From: Gnetum montanum
Taxonomy: Eukaryota; Streptophyta; Gnetopsida; Gnetales; Gnetaceae
Length of the DNA: 64,000 nt
Assembly (NCBI GenBank): GCA_015680685.1
Contig: MNCI01004635.1
Location: forward strand, 89,685 to 153,684
Direction: 5' to 3'
Shown: positions 46,325 through 58,590 of the stretch, in pieces
Layout: each line of letters opens with the position of its first letter
Numbering within the stretch: the first letter of the stretch is position 1
Notes under the pieces: model-generated
Told to the model about the DNA's origin: nothing
Databases searched by the model: none
Seen by the model: the letters and a program-made list of their open reading frames with translations, nothing else
Translations under genes and position numbers: made by a program

Positions 46325-46841
46325 CTCCTTGGAGGCAATCTTTAGAGCAATAGGTCTTTCTTGGATCACTCCTTCACTTATGAGATTCATTTTATAAGCA
46401 ATGAGAGTGCTTTAAAGCTCTTCAAATTTCAATGTTGAGAAATTTTTGATTTCCTCCATAGCTATCACCTTTGGTCTAAACTCTACTTGTAGAGTCCTGA
46501 TCATTTTGATGATGACATCACTTTTGGGTAGATCTTTTTTCTATTCCTCTAATAGCTACAACAAGATCATTAGCTCTAGAGAAATAATCCTTTATTTTCT
46601 CACCTTCTCTCATTTTGATTTTATTATACTTTCTTTATAAAACTAATAATTTCGATTTCTTAACAATAGATGTTCCTTCATACGTAGCTTCTAAAGTTTG
46701 CCAAATTTCTTTGGCCAATTCACATCTTGCTATCCTATTAAATTCAGATTTATTCAATGCATAATATAATTAATTTTTTTCTTTTGAATCAAACATGAAC
46801 TTATTGTTTTCCTCTTGTGTCCATTTGTTACAAAGCTTGAT
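46325..46841 (-). pseudogene. Ty1/copia gag remnant, cut by R2
   Basis: The minus strand gives KWTQEENNKFMFDSKEKN, then LYYALNKSEFNRIARCELAK, EIWQTLEATYEGTSIVKKSK, KIKMREGEKIKDYFSRANDL and a less clear C-terminal part. This is the UBN2-type copia gag motif order (A-K-E-x-W-x-x-L-x-x-T-Y-E-G-T). It has a few stops. The 5' side ends where the R2 LTR starts at 46842; no other copia domains are in the window. Confidence 0.8.
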
Positions 46842-49130
46842 TGAAACACCATCAATTTCGGGACTCTCATGATTCAGCATAGTCCTGAAATTTGGGCAAG
46901 GATCTTTGCAAGTGCGATGTCATGTTGGACCATGTAGACAACATGGCACGCAAGAAGTCCTAATTCCTACAAAGCTGCTCTTGAGCCTGCTTGCCACCCT
47001 CTATAGCACAGTCAACGTAGCACCCAGCTAGGAGGTCAGTTTGCACGAAAGAGACACTAGGGGTAGACCGTACAGTCCGAAAAAGTTTCTATCTCCTAGG
47101 CTGACATGCTTGCTACACCCTCTAGCTTGCCTAGCTTAACACATGACCCAGTTGACGGTCTACCCAAGGACCATGCCAATAGTTGTCGAAAGTGTTCAGG
47201 ATGGACTAAATAGTTTGCCAAGTTTTCTAACTATGAAACGTACTACGCTACACTACACTGCACAAAGTAGCAGGCCAGGTGGACATTGATCAGGTGCCAA
47301 AGATGCAAATTGACAGTGATTCAGCCCTCTGGGATACTTGCTCTGCTTCATGCTTGAAGCATGATCAACATGATGCAGAAGAATGTGGCAAATTTCATCA
47401 AGAATCATCTTCATTTGAGTGCTACGCTATGCTACGCTACACAACGTAGCACAACGTAGTAGGGTTCTACTGTGACAATGCTTCTGCTCAGACTTTTTTG
47501 GCAAAGTAAACATAATTGCTCATGCCTAGATCATCAAAAGTGCTTGTTCTTCTGCCACTCTAGGACATGATCGACATCCTACAACAAAATTTTTGCAAAG
47601 TGAGTCAAAATTCAAGCTAAATTGGATGCTACGCTATGCTACACTATGCTACACTACACAACGTAGCATAGCGTAGTAGGGTAGGAATGCGCAAAGGTCC
47701 TTCGTCAAGTGGACCTAGCAAAGGAATTGCACTTGGCCACACTCCAACCTCTAAGACTGCCTATCCCACTTTGCCCTCGGGTTCCAAGCAAATTTTATTG
47801 AGAAAGCATTGCAAATCAAGCAAGGATTCATGTCACACCGGTTGCTACACTGTGCTACGCAGCATAGCATAGCACAACGTAGCAAGAAAAAAAAGCTCAA
47901 AAGTGTCCCAAGGATGAAGTTCATAGGTTCCAAGACCTCTCATCATGGAAAGCAAGGTTGCTAATTGTTGGAGTTGCTTGCCTAGCTAGACCTCAGAGGG
48001 GTATCTTTGGCTCTCAGTCAAGATTTGTCTCAAGATTGGCGACTATGCTACGCAACATAGCACAGTGTAGCGTGTGGGTATTTTACACTACGCCAATACG
48101 CTGGGAAGCATAGGTAGCGTAACACTCATGTGGAAGCCCCAGAACATCTCCAGTAGCTCCAAAACTCATTGGCAATAGTCATTTCTACTTTGGCATCTCT
48201 TCAACAAATAAGATTAGCAGTTTGCTTTGTTTTGCACCCTCCTATTGATTCCCAAAGTTGTCCCTACGCTTGATCCTACTCGCAAGAGCAGGGAAGACAT
48301 AGTTCTTGAGTATAGGCTCCACTTTGCATTTGACATTGGCATTTTTTGTAAAAGCATGGTAGTTCCCTAGATTCTAGCACACACAGTCTGAACGGTATGG
48401 TCATAGCTTAGCAAGTTTCACGTCTAGCCTTGTTACACTACAGCGAAGCACACCAGCATAACATTGTAGCATAGCACTACACACTAGTATGGCACATCCA
48501 CATTTGCACAATGTGGCACCCAGGACACATGACATCTAGACCACATCTCTCTCCTGCTTCTAGCTCTATAAATACCCCAACGAACAATGTTCAAAGGGTT
48601 GGCTTTTTGCATTTTTGGATTTTTGACTTGGCATCCTTGTGATTGGAGATTGGCATTTTGGCATTTGGCTTTCTGGCAATTGGCTTGGGCAAAGAGATCG
48701 GCAAGCGGAAGGTTGATGAATAGAAAACCCTAGCAGTAGCACTTCCCGAATCTCTTTCAGCCTAGCAAGCATAGGCTCATCAGTTCTTGTTAGCAGGCCA
48801 TTGGCAGCATTTAAGGAGATGTGATCATACTGTTACGTTGTAAGTTGTGCCTATCAACTACCACACACTAGTTGTACACCTTCTTCAGCCAAGAAAAGAT
48901 CCAATCCCCCAATCTTGGTGTGGTGAATTCTCTCACTTGAGCCCATTTCATTTCATTTCACCATATTTTGCATCATTGTCTATCGATTCATGTTTATTGC
49001 TCAGTTGCATATTCTTCTACACTGTTATTGTTATGTATGTTAAGGCTTTCTTCACCTAAATCTCCATGTAACGTTTTATAACCATTGTTTACGAAAGGTT
49101 ATTATACACCATGTAAGTCCTTGTCTGATT
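46842..49130 (+). repeat. 5' LTR of R2
   Basis: About 2.29 kb, starting TGAAACACCATC. It aligns along its length with 61779-64000. A TATA box CTATAAATACCCC lies at 48566-48578. U3 holds many GCTACGC / GCGTAGC hairpins, the best at 47629-47642 with 47663-47676. The 3' end is set by comparison with R1; no primer site was recognised with confidence. Confidence 0.85.
47629..47676 (+). other. Perfect 14-bp-stem inverted repeat in R2 U3
   Basis: CTACGCTATGCTAC at 47629-47642 and GTAGCATAGCGTAG at 47663-47676 are exact reverse complements around a 20-base loop that itself contains CTATGCTACACTAC. Similar but weaker hairpins lie near 47420-47460, 47850-47882 and 48045-48070. Confidence 0.85.
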
Positions 49131-49462
49131 GACTAGACCATTTAGGGCACCCCATTTCTGTTTTCTCTAGCATGGCCCTCACATGGATCCGGGGTTCGGT
49201 TGTATGCCTAGTAATGTCTCAGTGTTCCAATCACTGACGTTTTTGGTTGCTACAGTTTTTGGCACTAGAAGGAGGGCTTGAACCATTATGCTCCTTCTTT
49301 GCTTCATGATTAGTCCTGCGTGCATTCTGTACCCCACTACTAGTGCCCAGCTAGCGTAGAGATGACACCCCTGTGGTTGTCTGTGCACCTGTTGGTACAG
49401 ATCGACCCCAGTTGGTGGTTTCTTTGAAACCCTATGGGACGAAAGCCCCAAAATCCTCTGCT

Positions 49463-49640
49463 GTGTTAGGTTGCCTACTACATAACACCCCTCCATAGTG
49501 TTATGCTGCCTACTACGTAACACCCCTTCACAGCGTTACGGTGCCTACTGTATATCACCCATCTACAGTGTTACGCTGCCTATTGCGTAATACCCTCTAC
49601 TGTGTTATGCTATCCACCATGGTATGCTATCCACTAGGTT
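49463..49640 (+). repeat. 35-bp minisatellite in the R2 leader
   Basis: Units start at 49463, 49499, 49534 and 49569, with a partial one at 49603. Each reads like TGTTATGCTGCCTACTACGT followed by AACACCCCTTCACAG. Spacing is 34-36 bp. It lies between the LTR and gag and has no counterpart in the R1 leader. Confidence 0.85.
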
Positions 49641-49931
49641 ATGCTACCTACGCTCTTTGTAGTGTAGCAACTCTATCAGTGTAGTAGTCTTGCTCAGTGT
49701 ACCAGGCATAACAGTGAAGGAAACCAGTTTTCAACATTTCCAAGTGTACCCAGTTTCAGCTTATCTCTCCTACAGTTTTCAACTACAATTTCTTAGCGTA
49801 AAAATGCATTGGTTGCAATTGTTTCTTGCATGTATCTCTTCCATTTGTACATGTTTCATAACAAAAAATGAATCCTATTACCTCTATAATTCCCACCTTG
49901 AGCTTGGAAGTACCCTACTCTGTCCAAAATA

Positions 49932-52165
49932 TGGCAGGTCCTGAGCAACTGCCTAGCCCGGTGTTGATACAGAGGTAGTCCCTGACATTGCGATAGTAAT
50001 CACCCAAATGTCTACGTCAAGATGAAGAGCGATACAATTTTCTATGTGCAAAAATGCAAGCAAATATACCATTGGACCATTGTGAATTCGAAGAGAAACG
50101 TAACTTTGAATTCATCTATCAGAACGGGAGGGAGTTCATCCCTACTTCCGATACCACTATCCCATTGACCAAGACATATCAATGGATGCAAAACCAACTT
50201 GTCCAAGTAAGTAGGGCAAGAGAACGAGACACAGCATCCCAGAATGAAGAACCCTTTCAGGATGGGTAAGAGGAGTTGGACTCCCACTCTAAAGGTGGTG
50301 GCCCAATCTACACCACGTTTGTCTCTTCTGCTACTGTCCTTCGATCATACCAGCACTTATCTTCTAGCCCTTTTGCTATTGCCATGAAACTGTCGCAAAT
50401 TGCACCTGATTTGGTGACAAGAAGTCATCAAATGTCATCAGCGTATTAATATGTAGGCCCCTAAACTGCATTTTTCGATCACTATCTCTCCTCATTTGTC
50501 TAGGCCCCGCACCTGATCCCTGTAGCACCCACGCTACCGTACGTGCACACAGTGCCTACATCACAACCACATGTAGGTTTTGTTCCCATCCCCTCCTCTG
50601 TACCTGTTCCACCATCAGTAGTGGACCCAACCTCGACCGCATGGTGGACAACAACAACTTCTTTTCCTACAACTCAACTATCTCATGTGCAACAATACAC
50701 ACAGCCTCAAATGTATCAAGTACCGCACATAGCACAACCAAACATGGGATTGTGGGCCACCTCAGCCTCTTAGCAAATGAATACTCCCATGGTGCAACCA
50801 ACAGTAGCCACCCTGACGACACCACCTACTAGAATGTGGGCTACTCATACGATGCCATCAGCAGGAGCTGTTCCAACAACAACCTTCGTGGGATTGGTAG
50901 CTGCACCAATAGTGCTACTAGTGATAGCTGCTCTGGTGGCCTCACAACCATCTGCAACATCCTCAGGTCTAGAACAAGCTTTCCAACTCATCCAAATCCT
51001 TACTGAAGAGATTAAGCAACTCAAAGCTACCGATTTCGAAATTGTTCAAGTCATGGACTTTTACCATGATGATCCTATAAGCCTAGTTGTGCCTGTGCTT
51101 ACATTGCCCCCTAGAATAAAACTTCCACAATTTACAAAATACAATGGAGAGGGTGACCCAAATGCACATTTAGCAACATTCAGGTCTGAATCCTTGCTAT
51201 TGCAACCATGGCCTCAAACCATCATTCGTGTCTTTGCCATGTCTCTAAGAGACAAAGCCTTAGATTGGTACCATGCACTTCCACACACTTCTATCTCCAC
51301 CTTGGAGGATTTGCTAAGTCAATTTGTTACCCACTTTAAGTACAACTTGAAACTAGAGCTCACCTTAGACTAGCTCATGAACGTTAAGTAAGAACTGCTA
51401 GAATTTGTCCAAAAATTCATACAACGTTGGAGTGCAAATTTAAATGAAATATGCAAACTGATTGCTGAGGCCCATTTGCTGGCCATCTTCAAGGATGCAG
51501 TAAATGACTTTATCAAGTCTAAACTATACTACTTGGCTTCACAGTCCCTTAGCCAAGCATTTTCTCAAACTAAGAGCATTCAAGATGCAGCAGAAGCCAG
51601 TAGGGATCTAGCTTACGTGACCTACAAAAATGCACACACAAAAAAGGACAAGGAGAAAGGCAAGGTTGCGGTAACTACAGTGGTTACTGTGGCTAATGAG
51701 ACTAAGCCCAACAACAACAATAACAAAAAGGCTGCCACAACATTCAAAGCTCCCACTAATGCCACACCGAGCTCTAGAAACACTAGTCAATCCCCGGCCT
51801 CAACACCTATGGCGCAAACCTAGCAAAGGCCAAACTTTGAGCGCAAGGACCATTCAAAGTATACCCCACTGTCGATTTAGGCTTTAGAACTTCTGAAGCA
51901 AATTTTGGAAGCCAGGAAAATTGAACATAAAAAAATGTCGGAGGAGGCCCTCAAATGTCACCAAAGGCACTGCAAAGTCCTTAGGAACACCTCCTTGGCT
52001 ATGCCTAATGAACCCCCAGTGCCTAGGAATTTCAGGTTAGAACATTTTTGTGACTATCATCAACTATGTGGACACGATATAGATTATTGCTTAGCATTAA
52101 AAGATGACATTCAACAAATGATTGATCAAGGTAAGCTGGTCTTGGATGAAAGTAGTCCTATTTGA
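49932..52165 (+). pseudogene. gag (R2), frames broken
   Basis: ATG at 49932 (MAGPEQLPSPV) followed by early stops; 50054-50269 continues (DHCEFEEKRNFEFIYQNG). 50543-50960 is Pro/Thr/Val-rich with many YxQP-like words. The core at 50960-51370 has VMDFYHDDPISLVV, FTKYNGEGDPNAHLATFRSE and DKALDWYHALPHTSISTLED; 51476-51640 has FIKSKLYYLASQSLSQAF. A basic Asn/Lys linker precedes the intact finger FCDYHQLCGHDIDYC at about 52045-52095. It is the best-preserved gag of the family. Confidence 0.85.
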
Positions 52166-52477
52166 CCTGAAAACCAGTCGATGGGTGTTTACAAAGACCC
52201 CCTAAATGCTAATAATGCAAGTTACACCATCAATTCCATCAGCATTGATGATGACACTAAGTCACAATGGGAATCAATTGTGGTTTGTGCACCTCCTTGA
52301 AACATTGAATCTCCAAAAACTACTATGTCATAAGCCCCCTTTGTCATTAAGGCCCCTCGCCAAACATCTCCTACATCTTTTGTGCTGAAAATCACATTGC
52401 CTCCCACTGCAACAATGCAAGAACCGTTTGTCATCAAAGTACCAAGGTGTGCAAGTTCCCCTTCTACCCAAAACTGA

Positions 52478-53652
52478 GTGACGAGAGCTGCACCCCAACC
52501 TCCCCATCCAAAGAAGTGTGAAGAGCATCTAGTAGACAAGCTGGTTAGGGAACGTACTACGCTAGGTTCCCCTAACCCTACCCCCTTATTCATAGTTCCT
52601 ATGGCCTCTTCATCATCAACAATTAATAACTACACACAGATGCAATCATCACCTTCTGGTCCAAGAAATCTTAATGTTCAACTTGAAGCTACTCCCCCTC
52701 AAGAAATTTGCCTCCTAGGGTGTATAGAAGAAGAGAATGCTAGCAAACAACAAGAAAAAGAGCAAGACTTCCTGAATGCCCTTTCACAAGTTAAATAGGC
52801 CTTAAAATAGAAAAATACAACACTAAGCCTATATGACCTAATAATGACCTCTACAATGTATTGTGAGGCAATGATTCACATGTTGACGTCTATTCCTGTT
52901 AGCGAGAACATGCTAGCTTAAGAGAAAGCCATTCATGCTGTCATGCTTGCCCCCATGGCCGAAGAACCATGGCCAACCCAGCTAACATTTTACAAGAAAG
53001 CTATCAAGGATGGCCCTGAAAAGGGTCAAGTGACAACTGCTCCTATGTTCATCACCATTTGGGTTGGCCAATACAAGATTCATAGGGTACACGTTGATGA
53101 CGAAGCTACCACCAATGTAATCCCAATTCCTATTATTGACAAGTTGGGCTTGGTAGATCAAATCAAGCCCACAATAACTTCATGACTTAAGTCCTTCAAT
53201 GGGGCACGTGTGGTAGTCAAGGGGACCAGTTCCCAACGAGCATAGTATTTATCATGGTGGAGGAGATGCCATGATTTAACTTGATCTTGGGAAGATCATG
53301 GTTAGCCCAACTAAGGGCTATTTCCTCACCTCTACATCAAGAAATCCACTTATCCTACATGGGTAGGGAAGTAGTGATTTACGGTGATGAAGTGGCTCCC
53401 CTAGCCATAAACAACATAGATGTGGAGCAAGGTTCAGAGATAGAAATCTTTGAAAACAAAGCGCCCATTCAAACTGAAATGCCATGTTTGACAAATGAAT
53501 AGGCCAAAACCACCAATTCAAATGAAGAAACCATGTGGGCTAAGTTGCCCTTCCAAATGGTAGGTGATAACATAGATGAATACCACTGCAAGGCATCCTG
53601 GCCATATTCCTTGCCTAACCCATGTCGGGTTAGGAAACAATTGCATGATTAA
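52478..53652 (+). pseudogene. gag-pro linker and aspartic protease (R2)
   Basis: 52478-52798 is the linker; 52840-52940 has the conserved MLTSIPVSENMLA segment. The protease at 52943-53502 includes MFITIWVGQYKIHRVHVDDE (active site D followed by D-E), ATTNVIPIPIIDKLGL, then after a frame break MILGRSWLAQLRAISSP and HQEIHLSYMGREVVIYGDE. The C-terminal tail ends RVRKQLHD-stop (TAA 53650-53652). A deletion near 53185-53280 breaks the frame. In R3 the stop falls at the homologous position. Confidence 0.8.
53614..53634 (+). other. Hairpin before the gag-pro stop (R2)
   Basis: CCTAACCC and GGGTTAGG form a perfect 8-bp stem around ATGTC, 16 bases before the stop codon. The same position in R3 has CCTAATAT / ATATTAGG, so three paired positions changed together. 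Confidence 0.8.
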
Positions 53653-53763
53653 AACTTGTATCCACATCACTTTAATAAATTGCTATATTTTGGATGGCAT
53701 AATTTACATTTTACATTAAGTTTGCCATTTGCATTGCCCTTGTCATCAGTACCTTACACATGG

Positions 53764-53877
53764 CCCGAAATGGCCTAAAACTAGCAATGGCTTGAAATGG
53801 CCTTAAACTATTACATGGCCCAAAATGGCCTTAAACTATTGCTATGAACCACTAAGACCTAAAACTAGCAATCAACC
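53764..53877 (+). repeat. Border repeat after protease (R2)
   Basis: Four units: GGCCCGAAATGGCCTAAAAC, GGCTTGAAATGGCCTTAAAC, GGCCCAAAATGGCCTTAAAC and AACCACTAAGACCTAAAAC. Spacing is 26-33 bp. It directly abuts the 3' end of the antisense gene. Confidence 0.75.
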
Positions 53878-56800
53878 TAGGGTATCCTGTCCATGCCAAC
53901 AGCTAGATGCCATATAATTTCCTCCTCGGTTAGGCTAGCCCAATCTTCCTCTCCCAAATCAATGCTTGCCGCAACTTTCCCCTTCTCCATAGACATCCAT
54001 CTAGGTGGCCCCAGAGAAAAGGTGGTAGTAGTGGTCTCCCCGGAAGGTAAGGTCATTTCTCTTTCAGGAGACTCACTAATCACTACCTGTTGTGTGAATT
54101 TTTCATAGGCCCTAGCAACACCAATCACATCGAGGAATAACTTATGGGTATCCAACTCAACAGAAGCATTTTGATATTTCTGACAGTAGGCAGCATGTTC
54201 CATTTTGTACATGTGCTTATGATTCTTATGTGCTTGCCCCCATTTGTACACTTTGGCATTGTAGTCTTTCCAATCTTGGTTTTTCTGAGCCAATAAGTCC
54301 ATCTACAAGCATTGGTCAATAATCTCACAAGTGGCCTCGTTCTTACCCTGTATAGCTGACCAGTATCTTGCATAGTTAATTACAGTCATATGCCACATGC
54401 TTTTGGGAGTGTCACGGGCTAATAAAAATTCATTTCTTGACTGTAGATCCTCCAACTCAACTGCTTCGCTAGCTTTCTCTTTCTCCAGCTTTTGGACCCG
54501 CTTCCAGAGGTCCTCGTTGATGTGCCTACACTCCCACAATGATTGTGCTGAGTAGAGTGCACATTTGCTCATTTCCTTGTATATATCATGAGGTACCTTG
54601 GTTACCTCTGGTAGGAGTACAAGCACCGCATCAACCTCGACCACCTGTCTAGGGTCCCATTTAAGACGAGAGGCTATCAATCACACATGAGAAAGCATTA
54701 GTCATAGGATAATGGCAAAAAATGCAATAACTTAAAGATCCCAATGTTGTAATTTGAACACACCTATTTTAGGATCAATCTACCTTAGGCGGTCGATCAT
54801 GTCGTCAACCATCCCATCCATAAAGGAAAATTTGTTTGGAGTCTCGATCCAGGGTTGGAGGTGGATCGAAGATGAAGAATCGGGGGCCTTAATAGTAGTG
54901 TTTGCTGCACAACAAGGCATGTTAGCATAGCAAAGAGGAGAATAACAAAAAAATTGATAAATAGCATAAATGACAATGCAAATCTCCTACCCAGCAAACC
55001 CTCAAGGATGAGAGCGGGGGGATCACCCATCGACACACTATCAAGAAAATGGTCTAACTCACTGGCATCAAAATGTAGCCCTTTCACCTCTAGCTAACTA
55101 AAAAATGTGGTAGTGTCTTCAACCGTCATATGCCCCTCAGATGCTAGGGCACACTCTATGAAGGGATCATCAGTAGGAGGGGCTTCTTCCTCTATGGAAG
55201 GGGCCTCTTCTTCTTCTATGATGGTGGCCCCTACCTCAGGAGCCAAAACTTCTTCTTCTTCTTCTATCAAATATGTCTAAGGTAAGCAAGCTAGTCTAAC
55301 ACAAAATGGGAGGGGTAACTAACAAGACGACTAAACATACTTACCAACTGTAGGCTGCACTTTGCAAACCTTGATTCGCAAATTTTTGCCTCTTTCTTCA
55401 TTAGTGCGGGGAGGTTCTTCCATTAGACGAGACTTTTTCCGTCGCAACCTAGTTTTCACTGTTTTAGCAATAAGACACGTCCCCTTAGCACATTGTCTAT
55501 GTTAGTGGGAGGTGCCTATCCAATGCTGTTCAGTGCACGAAAGGGACGTCCCACCCGATCCTTCGTCATTATTGAAAGAGATTTCTCGATAGCTTCTGGG
55601 GGGTCTTGGGATTGGGTGGTGCAGAAGACCTAGAAGATCCATGGTTTGGATATCTAGGTGTGATTCTGCTACACCTAGACATCATTTTCACGGACCACCA
55701 AGAATTCTACAAATCATCAAAGGTAGGCTATGAAGAAGGCAAAGTGCACATTGAAACAAGCATTAAGCTTCTCATGAAGCTTAATCATTTCAGCTCACAA
55801 GCCTTTGAAAAGGTACTTGGCCTAATTATAGTAGGTTCCTTCTTCCATGACATCCCTCATGATCCAAGCTTGCTCTACTCCAAGAATTTTCCCTTGCAAG
55901 AGTAGCTTGGGGAAGGCATGAGCCCGGAATACAGGGTAAACCATTTGGACTACTCTTAGCCTGACCTTATGCGTATAAATTCCCTTTCGATCCTTGCTCG
56001 TCCCTAGCTATTCCTCTATATCCCCTTAATGGTTGACAACCTTGTTAGTATTATCTCCTATAGGTAGACCATCAAAGAGAACACCAAAAATATCAGCAAA
56101 AAGATTGTCATTAATCTCAAACACCACCTACACATTGTGAACCCGTGTGCAGAAGCGGTTAGCCTTTTTGGAAAAAGAATCAACTAGGGAGAGCATTTCT
56201 ACAGCTGAGACACTTGGATTTATAGCTAAAAATAAGTCCATGAGCCCAGCCTCCTGAACGTTGTGAACAAGGATGGCTGGGGCCCCATTGCATAGCCAAC
56301 GTTGTGTCTCATCTACCTCCTTGTACTTGAAGAAGAGGTTAGTTTCACCACGTCTAGAGGTGATTACTGTAACCTCTTAGGATTCGCTTGCTACTACAAT
56401 AATCAATGAAAAAATTAGCAAAAAGAAAAAGAAAAATTAATCACTTGAACACATGAAAAACAAATGCATAATTTAACACACCGGGTCTGAATGGCGTGGG
56501 AAATGGTGGGATTTCCACTAGGACGTCTTCTACGGTAAGTGCTTGGCAGGATGCCCATTCACCATTCAACCATCCAAGTTCTTCACATTTCACATAGAAC
56601 TTGGTGTACTTGGTTGGATAGGTTTTGAAATTGGCCCCAAGCTATTTTATGAAGTCAGCACATACGTTTCTGGTAGAAGAGAACTCTTGCAAAGCCGTTT
56701 AGGCCAACGCTAATGTCCCCTCGTGACCATGAAGGCCATCCTTGTCAATTACAAACTTGGTAACATGCGAAATATGATAAGAATTTTGACTATGCAAGAT

Positions 56801-58442
56801 GAATGATATAACATGTCTAAAACATCTTCATAGGACTCACTCGCTAGCACAATACATAGTCTCAAGTGGGTTCTAGAAGTAGGTGCCCATGTGACAGGCA
56901 ACAAATAATGTGTTGTATTTATGATAGCATTTAAATCTGGGCATGTCCCAAATCCAACACAAGTGTCTCAAGCCTCTTAGGCACCAATTTGAGCCTTCTG
57001 CCCCTTCTCCTTCAATCGACCCATCAACCATAAACTTCAAAATGCCTTGGTTTGCCCCGCGCAACAACGTTTCAATAAGTACAACGACTGTTTTGGCCGA
57101 TAAGTGTGATCACACTATCATACTGAAGTGGTGAAGGAGGAACTCTAAGAATTCCCATGCACCTTCCTGGAACCAGACTACCTAATCCCCTACCTATGCA
57201 TGGGGAGGGGGGACGTTGGTCACAGGTGCACTCAGGCAACACAGGACTCCTACTAGCTCAAGCATGACCAAGATGGATTTTAACATGACCCTGCATGACA
57301 CAACCAAAAGCATTAGTATAGTGTTCAAGTGATGATTACTGAGTAGCGTAGCATAACCCTTGGTGTAAAAATTTTCCCTTAGGAATAAAATAGTATGTCC
57401 CTAGCATGGTGAAATAAAGCCAAACATTACGCACAACATAGCAGGGTGTTACACATAGCGTAGCATGGCGAGTACATCCTACATAGCATAGCGGTTATGC
57501 TCTGCATAGTGTATTGTGCCAAGCCATCCCTACATAATGTAGCGTAGTAAGCACATCTTGCACAGCGTAGCGTAGTAGCTACACTTTGCACAAGAGTAGC
57601 GCTGTGATACACATAACATGACATGATGAGTACACCCCATGCAGCATAGTGACATAGTAAGTATGACGGGTACAACAATATAACAAGCATAACAACCTAG
57701 CGAGTGCAACACTGTAACCAACGTAGCAACGTAGCAAGTCTGCTAGTGTAACAGTGTAGCGGTTCTACCAGTGTAGCAGTGTAATAGCATAGCATAGCGA
57801 CCACCGAAAGAACAATAGTCTGATAGCCACAATGACAAAAATAATGTGGCCTGAGAAAATTACATGCAATCTTTCTATTGCCCCAGCCCTACCCTACTAC
57901 ATGAAATGTAGCAGAATAAAATGCAAATAAAAGGAAAACTCCCTCTTGCACATGCTATGCTATGATGGATATATGCTACACTGCCTAAGAAACCTTGTAA
58001 GAAAAAATCCCCTCCATGGATGCTATGCTACGTTGAATGTGCATTATGCCAGAACCACCCAAACCCTCGCAATGGTGCATCAGCCATTCCCAACAATGGT
58101 AGCTGGGGCACTATCATGTGCTAGTCGTAGCACAGCGAATGCCTCAATTGCTACGGCTAGAGCAACAATAGCCATGGTGTGGTAGCCAAAGAGGTAGCCA
58201 AGGTGATAACAATAGTTGCAGAATAACAATAGTGATGACCGTAGCAACCAAGACATAGTGATTACAGTGGCAATCTAACTTGATAATTTACATGACGTAA
58301 ACAAGGGTAGCATAGCGACTTACCAGGTGGACAAGGCCTCTTAACCATCCTCAATGCATGCCTTAGGAAGACGTCGCAGGGTGTGCTCACCTTCATCTAT
58401 GTTGGCAAGCCCTTGATGCCTACATTCACTCTTGTGTGCCAT
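53873..58442 (-). pseudogene. Antisense chimeric gene in R2 (FCP1-like domain plus unknown domains)
   Basis: Minus-strand exons: 58442-58324 (MAHKSECRHQGLANIDEG, 119 bp as in R1), 57290-56841 (450 bp as in R1: ILVMLELVGVLCC, GAWEFLEFLLHHFSMIVWSH, IETLL, CLRGLRHLCWIWDMPRFKCY, YNTLFVACH), 56755-56482, 56393-55345 (EAGLMDLFLAI, RAHAFPKLLLQGKILGVEQA), 55276-54991 (acidic linker with a run of glutamates), 54904-54764 (TPNKFSFMDGMVDDMIDRL) and 54673 to about 53873 (coiled-coil-like, ending GMDRIP-stop). The catalytic Asp of the HAD motif is Glu here, the second position Val, and the later Asp pair Ala-Cys, so no phosphatase activity is expected. Intron 1 (57291-58323) is filled with GTAGC repeats. 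Exon 8 is lost. Exon 7 is open over 141 and 125 codons in two frames. Function is unknown. Confidence 0.75.
57420..57800 (+). repeat. GTAGC/GCTAC repeat array in intron 1 of the R2 antisense gene
   Basis: Dozens of AGCGTAGCATAGC, ATAGCATAGCGG and CACAGCGTAGCGTAGTA words occur at roughly 30-40 bp spacing. The motif is shared with the LTRs of R1 and R2. Confidence 0.7.
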
Positions 58443-58574
58443 TGTTCTACTCACAAATTGGCTATATCAACTGCTATGCTATGATTGCTACGTTGTCTCT
58501 TAGCTCAGCCGCGCTATGCTTTGGGTGTTAGTTCTGATAGTGAAAGTGACAAGATTACCATGGGGTGATTCCAT

Positions 58575-58590
58575 ATTTATAGCCTATGTA
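58575..58590 (-). promoter_or_regulatory. TATA box upstream of the R2 antisense gene
   Basis: The minus strand reads GGCTATAAATATGGAATC about 135-145 bp upstream of the exon 1 ATG (58442), a spacing that allows a normal plant 5' leader. No equally good box is seen in R1 or R3. Confidence 0.5.

Noticed and set aside
57420-57800. Cys/Tyr-rich minus-strand frames (87 and 63 codons)
   Set aside because: They are translations of the GTAGC repeat array inside an intron.
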